Shown here piece by piece: positions 23,519 to 34,230 of a stretch of DNA of 64,000 nt. The first letter of the stretch is position 1. Each line of letters opens with the position of its first letter. This DNA comes from Megamerina dolium (Eukaryota > Arthropoda > Insecta > Diptera > Megamerinidae): positions 6,668,501 to 6,732,500 of the forward strand of contig OY978529.1 of NCBI GenBank assembly GCA_963854835.1, given 5' to 3'. Under the pieces are notes generated by a model. It had not been told where the DNA came from and did not search any database. It saw nothing but the letters and a program-made list of their open reading frames with translations. The position numbers were made by a program, and so were the translations under genes.

Positions 23519-24960
23519 GTGTATGGGAGTCCCCTTAAAAGGTGGAGATACAGAACAAATGTGTTTAGGAAATATATTGGGAAGTAAAAATTAATGGTGG
23601 TCGATGATATATTTGATCTTGGTTGGAGAGCCCTGTGAGCGATTGGAGACCAAATTTTATAAAAACGTAAATTTTATAGGTGATCCCCTTAAAGAGTGGA
23701 GATATATGGATAAGTATATTCGAAAGAAATGTTATGAAGGTAAAATGAATGAAAGTCTGCTATACACTACATTCCACTACATGTGATTCCTGGCTTATTT
23801 GTCAATTTTCAAATACTTTTGACATCATTATGCACGGTAGGTCTCTTAAGGGGGAATAGGATTAATTCGTGTAAAAAAAGGCGCATTTTCGTGATTTTTT
23901 TTTTATGAAACAATTAAAATCTATTTATTAAAACCAATATTGTATTATAGTATGACATTCGAAGAATATTGTGTAAAATTTTCATGGAGAAATATTTAAA
24001 AATACGGCAATGGCAGCAATTATTCTAGACCGTCTCGGAAAAAAGTTGAATTGCGGTATCACTCATAAATCGGTGCTGGATCATCTGAAATCAAAAAAAA
24101 AACAAAATTATGTCGTTAGATAATCGCTTTGCCCAGGTAACGCTGGTGGGGGGTTTTTCGAAATTTCAATTTTTCACTTTTTGGGAACACTTTGAAGGAA
24201 AAAACACGATTTTATTGCGAAAAAATCGGTTCATTTGTTATTGTAAAATGAAAAATATTCACAAATTTGAAAAAACTCTCTAGCATTACCTCGTAAATTA
24301 TGTACAGAAATAGTGTTCAAAATTTCTAAACGATCGGTGCAGTACTTTTGACAACTTTGAAAATGTGAGTTGTGGGAAAAACGCTTTAAAGTTTGGAACA
24401 CTAAAAAATTTGGCATGAAACGTTCATAAGTTCTATATTGACTAAAGTTATAATACAGGTCTAAGCACGTTTGTACTCCTTTTCAAATTTCTATAAAGTG
24501 TAAAGGTAAGAAATTCTATAGAAATCGAACCAGCTGCCTGGTAACAGTAGCGCACTCGAGTCAAGTAGATATAAAAATCCTACAGGTATAAAAATAGTCA
24601 TAACTTCATTAATTGACTTGAAATTTAGACACAACATTCTTTAGATATATTGCATTCATTTAAAATAAAAATATGTTAACCCTATTCCCCCCTTAAATGA
24701 TGAAGAGAGGGGTTTAGCATGTTAAAAAAAATATTACAAGAAAAAAGTTAATGATGGTAAGTCAAAAATGTCGCCTTTCAAAGCACTATAGGAGCTGTGG
24801 ATGGGATTTTTTTTTTTTTTTTAAATATTATTTTTGTACTGAAACCCTAAAAAGTAGAGATAGGGGATAGGCATGTTTAAGAGAAATATTGGATAAAATA
24901 TATTAACCGAGATCGATAATATATTTGGTCCCTTCTGGTGCAATTATAGACTGTCTCTTG
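23519..24960 (+). repeat. Dispersed repeat array (cccttaaa-ggtggagata family), split by a MITE
   Basis: Units with gggagtccccttaaaaggtg, a gtttaggaaatatattggga-type core and attaatggtggtcg recur at 23525, 23680, 24700 and 24845. Spacing between the first two is about 157 bases, so this is a decayed tandem array. Related units occur at 31745-31930, 60490-60610 and 60800-61000. The segment 23846-24696 is a later insertion. Confidence 0.65.
23846..24696. mobile_element. piggyBac-type MITE with TTAA target duplication
   Basis: TTAA at 23846-23849 and 24693-24696 flank an 843-base unit. It starts gggggaataggattaa and ends ttaaccctattcccccc, an inverted repeat of about 16 bases. TTAA duplication and G-rich/C-rich ends are diagnostic of the piggyBac superfamily. 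No transposase frame is present, so it is non-autonomous. Confidence 0.8.
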
Positions 24961-25737
24961 ATTTGATGATCTTTCACTCCGATGTAGGAACACCTAAAAA
25001 ATGATGGGGTATGGGGTGTATTAAACTCCCATTATCAATAATTTCCTTATGTCATTATCTAATAGCTAATACACATATCCATACATGAGTACCCATATGA
25101 CTGGGTCGCACATTTTTTGTTTTTACTTGCAATATTCGTACCGATCACCTATCAACTGTAGCCAATGCCATTGCATTTTGTTACACTCTACTCCTACTCT
25201 TCCAACCATTTTGAAGAGAAAAATCGATATTTGGTCATTGCATATATGTATGTAGCCATATGTGTAGAATGGCATGATTGTAATAAATTCATTTCATTTC
25301 ATGACACGATTGTGTACAAAAATGCAAAATACCAAAAAGCAGAAGCATCAGCATCGTATCACCATATGGATGGTCTTGTGCCCTTTTGATCCATAACCCA
25401 TTCTCATACCAACCCATATATGAAATAGGCTTACTTTTATGCCTCTTTATGCGTGCGTTTGTATGTTTATGTATTTATCCACATCGATACAACTGCACCA
25501 CAGAGAAAAGAGAAACAGAAAGAGATAGACATAGAAAAAAAGAACAACCAAAAACCGGAGGTTTCACCACTCATTTGTACTCATTTTTCGGTTTTTCAAG
25601 CCAAACACAATCACACAGTACAGAAATATACTTAATAAACAACAACAACAAAACAAGCTACTAACCGACACACGATCCAGGATAACATTCGAATATTGAA
25701 CACATTGGGTATCTAGTTTATATTACAAAATCATATA
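24961..25737. other. Intergenic DNA
   Basis: Apart from A/T runs and a purine-rich tract at 25500-25560 nothing is recognised. Confidence 0.45.
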
Positions 25738-26296
25738 CATTCCGTCAAATAAGTACCCGGAAATTCTCATTTTTAATTTTCCATCTGAGAATATTTCAAA
25801 ATTTTTTTTTCCCAAGTTGGAACAACTGTCAGCCACTATTCTGTGAATTTTTATTGCTATGTATCATTTAGTTTGGTTACGGCGTCATTAGGAACAAGTC
25901 AACCTTTTGTGTGCGTTGCGATTTCTTCTCGCCCCTCTTTGAACGATTTATACCAATCGTAAACGTGAGTTTTCGACATGGTTGAATCACCAAATGTTTT
26001 TTTTTTTGCCAACATTTCCAACGTTTTGGCACAAGAAATTTTGTTTGAAACACAAAATTTTACACAAACTCTTTGTTCGATATTTTTATCCATAGTAAAA
26101 ATCGCAACGCACACAAAAGGTTGACTTGTTCCTAATGACGCCGTAACCAAACTAAACGACACATAGCAATAAAAATTCACAAAATAGTGCCTGACAGTTG
26201 TGCCAACCTGGGAAAAATTTTTTTTTTTTTTAATATTCTCAGAGGGAAAATTAAAAATGAGATTTTCCGATTTCCGGGTACTTATTTGACAGAATG
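25738..26296 (-). mobile_element. Foldback element made of two inverted mariner 5' ends
   Basis: The ends cattccgtcaaataagtac (25738) and its inverse (to 26296) are flanked by TA at 25736-25737 and 26297-26298. The inverted repeats run about 180 bases, to gtgtgcgttgcgattt on both arms. Between them the minus strand opens at 26090 with MDKNIEQRVCVKFCVSNKIS and reads to YDWYKSFKEGREE, the N-terminal HTH part of a mariner-like transposase. It then passes directly into the second arm. No DDE domain is present. Confidence 0.85.
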
Positions 26297-26479
26297 TAAA
26301 GTGTGGTTGGGAAAACGAACAGTGCTATTGCGTACATATGTTTTGAGTGCATAATTTATAGCATATTCGAATACTACAAACACCAGCACTATGAATGGTC
26401 TATACTAACTCATATGTAACCATGACTAGTAATAAGAATAGTTCATTTACATACCAATCACTTAAATTCACTTCATTAT
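26297..26479. other. Intergenic DNA
   Basis: Nothing recognised. Confidence 0.4.
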
Positions 26480-26805
26480 AGCAATCACTATGTACTCAGT
26501 TCTAGTGAAATCGAAGCACAATATTCTCCTGTGCTGGGTACCCGGACACAGGGGTATACGATACATAGCCGATGCGCTTGAAAGACAGGGTACCAGGAGA
26601 ATTCTCGGTTCGGGATCCCCATAGCCATATGTAAGCATAATTTGGAGGTTATCACCACCAATGTCTTCCAGAAAAGATGGACGGTTACACCGAGTAACTA
26701 GGTGAAGGGATAATGCGCGTGGCGGTATCACAGCGGGCCTAAATTTGGCCTATGTGCGCTCTCTCATCCGAGAGGGCGGCCGCTCTAACCTAACCTAACT
26801 TATAG
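26480..26805 (+). mobile_element. Non-LTR RNase H fragment
   Basis: The plus strand reads NILLCWVPGHRGIRYIADAL near 26520-26580, the last RNase H motif, then after frame breaks VRSLIREGGRSNLT at the end. The 3' side is ctaacctaaccta at 26789-26801. Confidence 0.6.
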
Positions 26806-27269
26806 CAATCACTTAAAGAGTTAAGAGTACGCTAAATTCATTATTGATTAGAATTAGGAACTGGTCCCACAACATAGAGAGTAATCGAGTTGAAAATATA
26901 CAACAACAAATTTCTTTTACCAACGAATATACGATGAAAACCACCAATAGCTCACATATAAAAGTATTGTATGTTATTAAATGTCTATTCCCACACATTA
27001 CTCACTTAAATATAAAGTTATCGAACTGAAAATCGGTACATACAATTATATTTACTAACTATTAAATATATTCCAAAAATAGACCAAACCTGCTAAGAAC
27101 CTCTCCTATCTCCCGTACAAACTTATGTTACAGTATGTACATTTTTACTATGTGCGCTCGAAAATGTAAAGTTATCAAGCTGAAACTCAGTACATGCAAA
27201 TGTAATTACTAATTAATTAACATGTTTGAAAATCGACTGAATTTGATAAAATTCATGTCTACCACCCGG
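26806..27269. other. AT-rich intergenic DNA
   Basis: A short repeat, tataaagttatcgaactgaa and tgtaaagttatcaagctgaa, occurs at 27010 and 27166. No gene is recognised. Confidence 0.4.
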
Positions 27270-27552
27270 TGGGTGCCGTAGCTCAGCGGTTAGTGCGTTG
27301 GCCTTCTGATCTGTAAATCGTCGGTTCAATCCCCGGCTGAAGCATAATAAAATTTAATATCGAAAAGATTTTTCTTTCGAACGGTACTCACCTACCGGAA
27401 GAATTGGCAATTTTTCCGGTAGTAACAATTTGCCAAAAGTGCTTCTTAAAAGAGCTCTGTGGCAAAACTAAGATAAAGTGATGTCACAAGGGTTCTGCCG
27501 TTCGGAACCGGCTAATAAAGTAGGTCCCTTCTAATGCTGTCCAAATTTAACA
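27270..27552 (+). repeat. tRNA-derived SINE, copy 3 (best tRNA head)
   Basis: The head has an A-box-like gtagctcagcggttagtgcg and a B-box-like cggttcaatccccggctg, then the SINE body to ccaaatttaac. The last 60 bases of the consensus end are missing; a different sequence with its own inverted repeat begins at 27553. Confidence 0.85.
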
Positions 27553-28885
27553 CTGTGGGAAATCGCACTTTCCGGGCAAACTACCGAAGTACAGTTGTCA
27601 TGCGCTACTGACATCTGTTAGTTATGACCGTAAGCTGATTTTTATGATATGCCGACAGTTGTCGAAGTTTTTTCGAAGTGATTTCGCAATTTCTTTCTCC
27701 CAAGTTTGCACATCGATTTTTTTACTGTTTTTCGAGATAAACCGATTGTAAGTACACTGAAAGTATTCTTTAGAGTCTTAATTTTAATAATGCAAAAGAA
27801 TTTCATGTCATTTTTACATTGTAAAAAAATGACGCTCACATTTTTGCAAAATGTGGTATCGAGCTAAAGTGGGAAATATCAAAAATCGCTAATGAGGTGT
27901 CATTTGGATCCATATGTTGTCAATTCATTGTTAATTATTAAAAAAAAAAAAAGAGTTGTGAACTTATTTATGTCCCTCTAACCTCAAAAACCGCACTTCG
28001 TCTCGGTTTTATCAGTTATCGGAACATAAAATATCGTACGCACAATTAGCAAATTGAATTCTTTTGCTTTAAATATCGCGTTTGACAATTACAAGGAAGA
28101 GCGCGAGTTGTGGAACATGGATTTTAATAAAACTCGGATAATTCGTTTCGAGCTCAAACTGGAGCTGAGCCTATAGCCGAAATGTCCGCAGAAGATATTA
28201 ACCAAGGTCTTCACTGTGTTTCTCTCGTTTTGGATGAAGAGATTCCAACTGACTCGTTCGAAGAACTAAACCACAACTTCAGGATCAAGAATGTCAAGCA
28301 CGTATGCCAATTTGAACGCAGCTGATCCCTTGAAAAGTGTCCAAGCATATCAGAAGTCAAATAGAGGTCGTAAAGCCATGAAACGCACCGTTTCGACAAT
28401 ATCAAAAAAGCGAAGTGAGCTGCAAAAAGCAGCTGAGAAACGTTTGGCAAATAATCGCAAGAAGGAAGGAAATGCAGATGAACCACAAAAAGAACACCGT
28501 TAAAGAAAACAACAGCAGCAAAGAAAGGATCGAAAATGAAACAAGAAAATTCTAGCTTTATTGTAGATCGTGATTTTTGCACCATTTGTCTGCAACTCGT
28601 GCCCGAAGTAATAATCAGGCACAATACGATCATATGTGACAAAAAGGATTGTCAAAGATCATATCATCTGAAATGCGTCAACCCAACTACTAGCTTCTTC
28701 TATTGCCCAGAGTGTGGCTCGGATTTGGATATTTCTTCAGTGAACGACGAATAAGCCACAGTTTTACCAATTTTTTTTTTACATTTTTTCATTAATTTGT
28801 TTTATTGCAAAATAAATAAATTCGAAATAAACATTTGATAAATTTGCTACAAGATTTGTGTTAATTTTGTAAAATTTCCCACTTC
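27553..28885 (+). mobile_element. Unclassified, probably transposon-derived block with two broken ORFs
   Basis: The block begins gtgggaaat near 27556 and ends atttcccac near 28876, a weak inverted pair. It encloses two plus-strand frames at 28291-28503 and 28536-28754. The upstream frame near 28180-28325 reads MSAEDINQGLHCVSLVLDEE and DSFEELNHNFRIKN. The arrangement resembles DDE transposase C-terminal tails that end in a zinc finger, but no DDE motif survives. Confidence 0.4.
28291..28754 (+). pseudogene. Basic region plus PHD-like zinc finger ORFs, frame-broken
   Basis: The first frame carries a basic run (YQKSNRGRKAMKRTVSTISK, then RSELQKAAEKRLANNRKKEG). The second, 28536-28754, has the Cys/His order C-ICL-C, with CTICLQLVPE, CDKKDCQRSYHLKC and FFYCPECGSDLD: C-x2-C, C-x4-C, H-x2-C, C-x2-C. 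This is the spacing of a PHD/RING-like cross-brace finger. The two frames differ by a frameshift near 28500, so I treat them as one former gene. Function is unknown; a transposon origin is a guess from the flanking inverted repeat. Confidence 0.5.
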
Positions 28886-29282
28886 ACGCCACGACTTTCA
28901 ATTTTGGTAATATTGAACATGATCAGTCGGAGCTCGATAACTCTTAGGAAATCAATATTTTCGATAAGTTTCTGTGACAAAAAGATAGCTTATTTGATTC
29001 TCTTTTGCTATAGGAAGTTTAAACATGAACAAATAATTGGTTATGTTCACTTAACGGAGCTTCAAAAAAAGTTGCCCACTTTATCCGACTTAACCCTACC
29101 CCATACCTTTTCGAAAGCATGTTTCTATCTGTCATAGTGTAGCTATATCGACGCTTCGCTATTAACAATGTTAGTCTTTCAAAAAAAAAAATTTAACATT
29201 TGGTTCAAAAAGTGTGTAGCAAAAATTTTCTATAAAATGCAGATATTACCCAGATTCTTTTGCCCCATGGACTTAATACCGA
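28886..29282. other. Intergenic DNA
   Basis: No gene or element boundary is recognised. Confidence 0.4.
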
Positions 29283-29575
29283 ATAATGTTGTTGTTGTTG
29301 TAACAGACAACAATTTCGAAATCACAAAAATACATGTTCAGCTAGGGTATTGTTGTTCTCGTCAACCAGCTCCAGGAAGACGGCAGCCTCCAGGGGGTGT
29401 GTCCACAGCGCAGAGGTTGCCAAACTGGTAGGCCTTCCGGGGCAGGCGAAAAGATGACAGGTGTCGTGCGGGCTCTGCCGGCACCGCGGGCATATGTCTG
29501 GATACGTATCGGCCAGCCGGTGCATATAGCAGTTCAGATAGACGCTCCATCCAGATCTTAGCTGCGCCAAAGAAG
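29283..29575 (-). mobile_element. CR1/jockey-like non-LTR 3' terminal fragment
   Basis: The minus strand reads MAQLRSGWSVYLNCYMHRLA, CPRCRQSPHDTCHLFACPGR and LWTHPLEAAVFLELVDENN, the usual C-terminal end of this retrotransposon group, followed by a stop and an acaacaacaacaac 3' tail (plus-strand gttgttgttg at 29288-29300). Only about 80 codons are kept. Confidence 0.8.
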
Positions 29576-29750
29576 CCTACTACTACTACTTTTCGAAATA
29601 CCGAATATTATCGTACTAATATTGAATCTTCTAAGGTATTTTTATTTGAAAAATAGCCTATCCCGAATACGCCTTGGAATGGGGTATAATATTAATTGCC
29701 CCAAATTTTACACTAGGGCACTCATATGTTTATATATTGCACATACCTAC

Positions 29751-29781
<31 letters not shown>

Positions 29782-30587
29782 TGATGATAGTGTTATGTAA
29801 TAGTGAGAAACGGAAATTGCAAAAAAAAAACAGACACGGCTCTCTTGTCGTTGTTAAAATTTTGTCCAATGTAATACCGCAAAATAGCAACGCAAACTTA
29901 AATACAAAACGCAAAAACCCAGCCAGACACACAGACAGTCAAGGCATACAGACAGACATAAAATCAGATAGGCTGACCACCGGGCAGACAAAAAAAAAAA
30001 GAAGCAAACCAAAAAAGCAATGCTTCAGTATGTATACGTACTACTCGTACATACGAGTATGCTTGTCTATATGATGATAATGATGGGGGATTGATGTTTG
30101 TAATTGGTATACATAAACATACTTACTCTATGGATAGCAAAATTTAAATATCATTTAAATGTGATTTTTATAAATTTTCTTCATTTTCTTTTTATTATTA
30201 TTTTCGCCCATTACATTACAAAGGAAGTAAGAGAAAGAACTCAGGCGGAAAATGTGAGGACTGCCATCGGTGTGATAAGGTTTACTATTGAATTTTCTAT
30301 TCCACACACTAAGCTAAGTAATGTCGCTTTTATGCGATGATAAGTTATATTATTCTATAGTATCTAGTTAACGAAATTCGACGGGTTTAACTTTTTGTAT
30401 ATGTGGCCATCAAAGATCACGATGGCATGAAATACATTAATTTGTCCGACCTCATGTGTTGTGTTTTTGTTCTCGTTCTGCGAGAACTTTTGGTAAACAA
30501 ATTGGACATTTTAGAGTTGATATTCAAATCCCTTCGATTACTGACAATTTTGTGATTTATCTAGGAATGATTCTTGGGCAATTTTGT
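29576..30587. other. AT-rich intergenic DNA
   Basis: A tact array at 29577-29588 and tata runs at 29755-29780. The open frame 29622-30074 lacks motifs. No gene is supported. Confidence 0.45.
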
Positions 30588-31742
30588 ATGTGATCCCTGA
30601 ACTGGCGGCAGCTGTTTGAAAAAAATTACTTTGGTGAAAAGTGGCAACCCTATAAAACATATGTTTTGAGTTTCAAGGCACCAAGTTGTTTAGTATTTAT
30701 TTTGGAGCCATTGAAAATTAACGACCTTAGTGAACATGGAAAAAATTGACCACCGATATGTAATTCAATACTTTCATTTGAAAGGTCTCAGTCCAACGAA
30801 TATTAAAGCCGAACTAGATTCTACTCTGGGGAGGGGGGTCTGCTCCTTCGTTTACAAATATTGGCAGAGGTGGCAGAGTTTAAACGAGGTCGTACGAGCT
30901 GCCAAAACGAACACCGTAGTGGTCGCCCAATTGAGGTGGCCACGCCAGAAACGGTTAAGAAAATCCACAAAATGGTTTAGATGAACGCCAGCTGAAGTTG
31001 GGTGAGCTAGGTGAAATCACAGTCATTTTAAAAAGCGATATACATCGCATATTGACCGAAAATTTGGAGATTAAAAAGCTGTGTGCAAGATGGGTGCCGC
31101 GTTTGCTCACAATAGAACAAACACAACGTCATGAAGATGTTTCTATAGAGTGTTTGGCGATGTTTCACAGTAATAAAACCGAGTTTTTGCGTCAATTCGT
31201 AACCATGGATGAGACATGGTTCCACCACTTCACACCTGAGACAAAAGAGCAATCAAAACAGTGGACTGAAAGGGGAGAATCGTGTCCTGTGTATGCAGGC
31301 AAGGTTATGGTGTCTGTTTTTTGGGCTACACGTGGGTTAACTTTTATTGATTATCTTCAAAAAGGAAAAACAATCAACGGCAAGTATTATGCTAATTTGT
31401 TGCAACGTTTTGGCGCATTTGGCGAAAAAGAAAGTGTTGTTTCATCAAAACAATTCACCAATTCACACATCCGCTATTGTGATGGCCAAAATCAATGAGT
31501 TAAAACTCAAATTGCTTCAACACGCACCTTATTCGCCACATTTAGCTCCTTGGGATTATTTTCTATTTCCAAATTCGAAAAAAAGGCTAGGTGGTACTAT
31601 AAACAGGGTATCGAAGCTATAGAATATCGCTGGGACAAGTGTGTAGGACTAGAAGAGATTATGTTGAGAAATAAAGAAAAATTTTCCAAAATTGTTTGTT
31701 GTGTTTTCTTTGTTAGGTCGGGTAGTTATGGGACCGCCCTCG
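30588..31742 (+). mobile_element. mariner element, copy 3 (left end damaged)
   Basis: The right end ggtagttatgggaccgccct ends at 31742 before TA. The left terminal repeat is shortened to atccctgaact at 30592. The transposase reads MEKIDHRYVIQYFHLKGLSP (30736 on), MDETWFHHFTPETKEQS, SVFWATRGLTFIDY and, after a frameshift and deletion near 31400, VVSSKQFTNSHI with SPHLAPWDYFLF. The second and third catalytic Asp residues are changed (FHQNNSP in its frame, and YSPH). Confidence 0.9.
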
Positions 31743-31744
31743 TA

Positions 31745-31930
31745 AGTATGTTCAAGGAAAATGTTGGATAGAAAAAAAAATGTGAAGGTTGGCCATATAT
31801 TTTACCCCCTAGGATCAATTGGAAATAGTATTGGTAATACAATTCACACATAAACATGCCAATTTTATAGGGGAGCCTATTTAGGGAACGGCGATAGAGG
31901 CTAAGTAGAAAAAATTAACGTAAGTCAGTC
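31745..31930 (+). repeat. Dispersed repeat unit (same family as 23519-24960)
   Basis: It shares gtatgttcaaggaaaatgtt, gttggccatatattt and ggggagcctatttagg with the arrays at 23.5 kb and 60.5 kb. Confidence 0.55.
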
Positions 31931-32114
31931 ATATGTTTTGTCACTATAATGGTGATTTCAAATGTTTTAATGAATATTTCACAATTTCTTAGAGGTTAAG
32001 CATAAAATACGTCTTTACCGAGTCAAATAACCTCCGATTCGAGTTCAGCAATCTCGTATGGCTGTACTATTGCTGCAAAGCTTTACAAAAGTATGATTCA
32101 ACCTCCTGCCGTTT

Positions 32115-32501
32115 GATTCATATTTTTTTAAATTAAATTAATATGTGGCACTTAAAGCCCCAAAGGGCTCATTGGCCGAGCTTCTCTTCCATTACTGTTG
32201 TGCGTCTTAAATTTTTGGACAATATTAGAAGGGACCTACTTATTTTAGCCGGTTCCGAATGGCAGAACACTTGTGACATCACTTTTCCTAAGCTTTGTCA
32301 CAGAGTTCTTTTTAGAAGCTTTTTCATGGCAAGTTGTTACTGTCGGAAGAATTGCCAATTGCTTGCCGACAGGTGGGTACTGTTCGAAAGAAAAATCTTA
32401 TCGATATTAAATTTGTTATGCATCAGCCGGGGATTGAACCACGACCTACAGATCAGAAGGCGAACACACTAACCACTGAGCTACGGCTACGATTCATATT
32501 T
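32115..32501 (-). repeat. tRNA-derived SINE, copy 4, with 11-bp target duplication
   Basis: The body runs 32126-32490 in reverse, from atatgtggcacttaaagccc to the tRNA head accactgagctacggc. The flanks gattcatattt at 32115-32125 and 32491-32501 are identical, marking a retrotransposition target duplication. Confidence 0.9.
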
Positions 32502-34230
32502 ACTCCGACCAAATATACAGCGCAATTCTACTGACTCTCAGCTATGATTTGGTCCATTTTGGCATTTGTTTGCGTAACTTTACCTCACTTCAATAACAAA
32601 CTTTTTCAGGTTGTGAAATATGATTCATTTTATTTCATGATACCATTCATTAATTCCCTTACACAATTTCTTCCTTCTTTTTAAAAGAATCTCGATATCA
32701 ATTCGTTTCAGTGGTAAATCAAATATGGAAATGGAATCCATTAAATTTCTTTCAGTTAATTCATATGGCAGCCAAACATTGAGGTTCTTTTTTGGTAACC
32801 AGCTCATTTCAAATGCTTCAAAACTCTTATATGGTCGCTTTTGAAATTTGCATTTCTTCATTATGCGCACACAAAATATTTGCACACAATTTTTGTCCAT
32901 TTCTGAAACTAAATTAACCGATTTTTTTTTTTGTTCAACGAAATTTTAAATATCATATATCATATGACCTTCGCAACGTTTTTGCTGATTTTAACATTTA
33001 TTACAATATTATTTTTCCTCACATTATTTAATGTTAATTAATTAAATATTGCATATATATTCCTATACACAAACATATGGAATAATAAAATATAGCATAT
33101 TTATAAATGATTTTAAACTCGATCTTACAAAAATAACGACCAAAACCCCAATCCATGTAATACTAATGATAATAATACTACTTTTAACCATAATAATAAT
33201 AATAATAATAATAATAATAGTGAAAATAATAACATCGACTATATATAACAATAATAATAACTTCTCCATTATCGATTAGGTTGGCGGTTGGTGTGAGTTA
33301 AATGAGATAGGAAGTAGCTCAAGTATATAAATACATATATCTATGGCTACATGATGATATTTGTGGTAAAAGCGAATGACATTGATGAGTTTGATAATAA
33401 TAATAATACTAATAATGATAATGAAGTATATAATAATGATGATAATAATAATGTTAGTATCCCTGTTTTTGGTAACACAATAACCACATTAACGAATATA
33501 CTATATAGATATATCTGTGCCGTTAGTAGGCGAATGTACTATATGGTACATATTTACTTATTGTATATATGTATTTGTGTTGGATTTCATAATACCACTA
33601 TAATTATACATTCTTTATAACATTAATCAATACAATATGCACACGTTTTCAAATAGTTTATAATCTAACAAACTACATTTCCCATACTCAATGTTGAATG
33701 AGTACTTAACCACAAAATAGTATTAATATCATACATACATAGTCCATTCGTACTCATGTGCGTCTGAGTGATATTTGATTATTGCTGTTTGGTGAAGCAC
33801 ACTTATTTTTGCGACTTTGAAACATGAGAACTCAATTCGGTCTGTATTCGGTATGTATGATTCTTCCAACATAACTGGTCGAAAGTTTCTTCGATTTTAA
33901 TGATTCAACTTCAAGATTAAAGTCAATTTCATATAGGTCAGTCACCTAAAAGTCACAATTAAAAAAAAATCAGTTGGTTATGTCTGTTTTGTTGTCTTTA
34001 GATTACACGTAAATAGTAAATAATAAAACGTAAAGTACTAAAATTAATTCGTAAGTCATAAATTCTTCGGCACTGACTTATGTTAGGAGGTGTGGTGATG
34101 TTTTCGCAAGGTAACGTGACTAACTGCTTCAACCTGGCGAAGCTAGCGCAATCCTTGTTGAACTCATCGCAAGTCAACTCACTCGTCATCATCTAGTTTG
34201 TCCTGCTTACTATGTGATGGCGTCTTCATT
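32502..34230. other. AT-rich intergenic DNA with AAT repeats
   Basis: An ataataata array lies at 33191-33221 and other aat arrays at 33249-33260 and 33395-33450. The frame at 32625-32900 (minus) has no motif. No gene is supported. Confidence 0.5.

Noticed and set aside
27270..27345. tRNA gene-like sequence with A-box and B-box
   Set aside because: The same head is followed by the same non-tRNA body in several copies, so it is a SINE head, not a tRNA gene.
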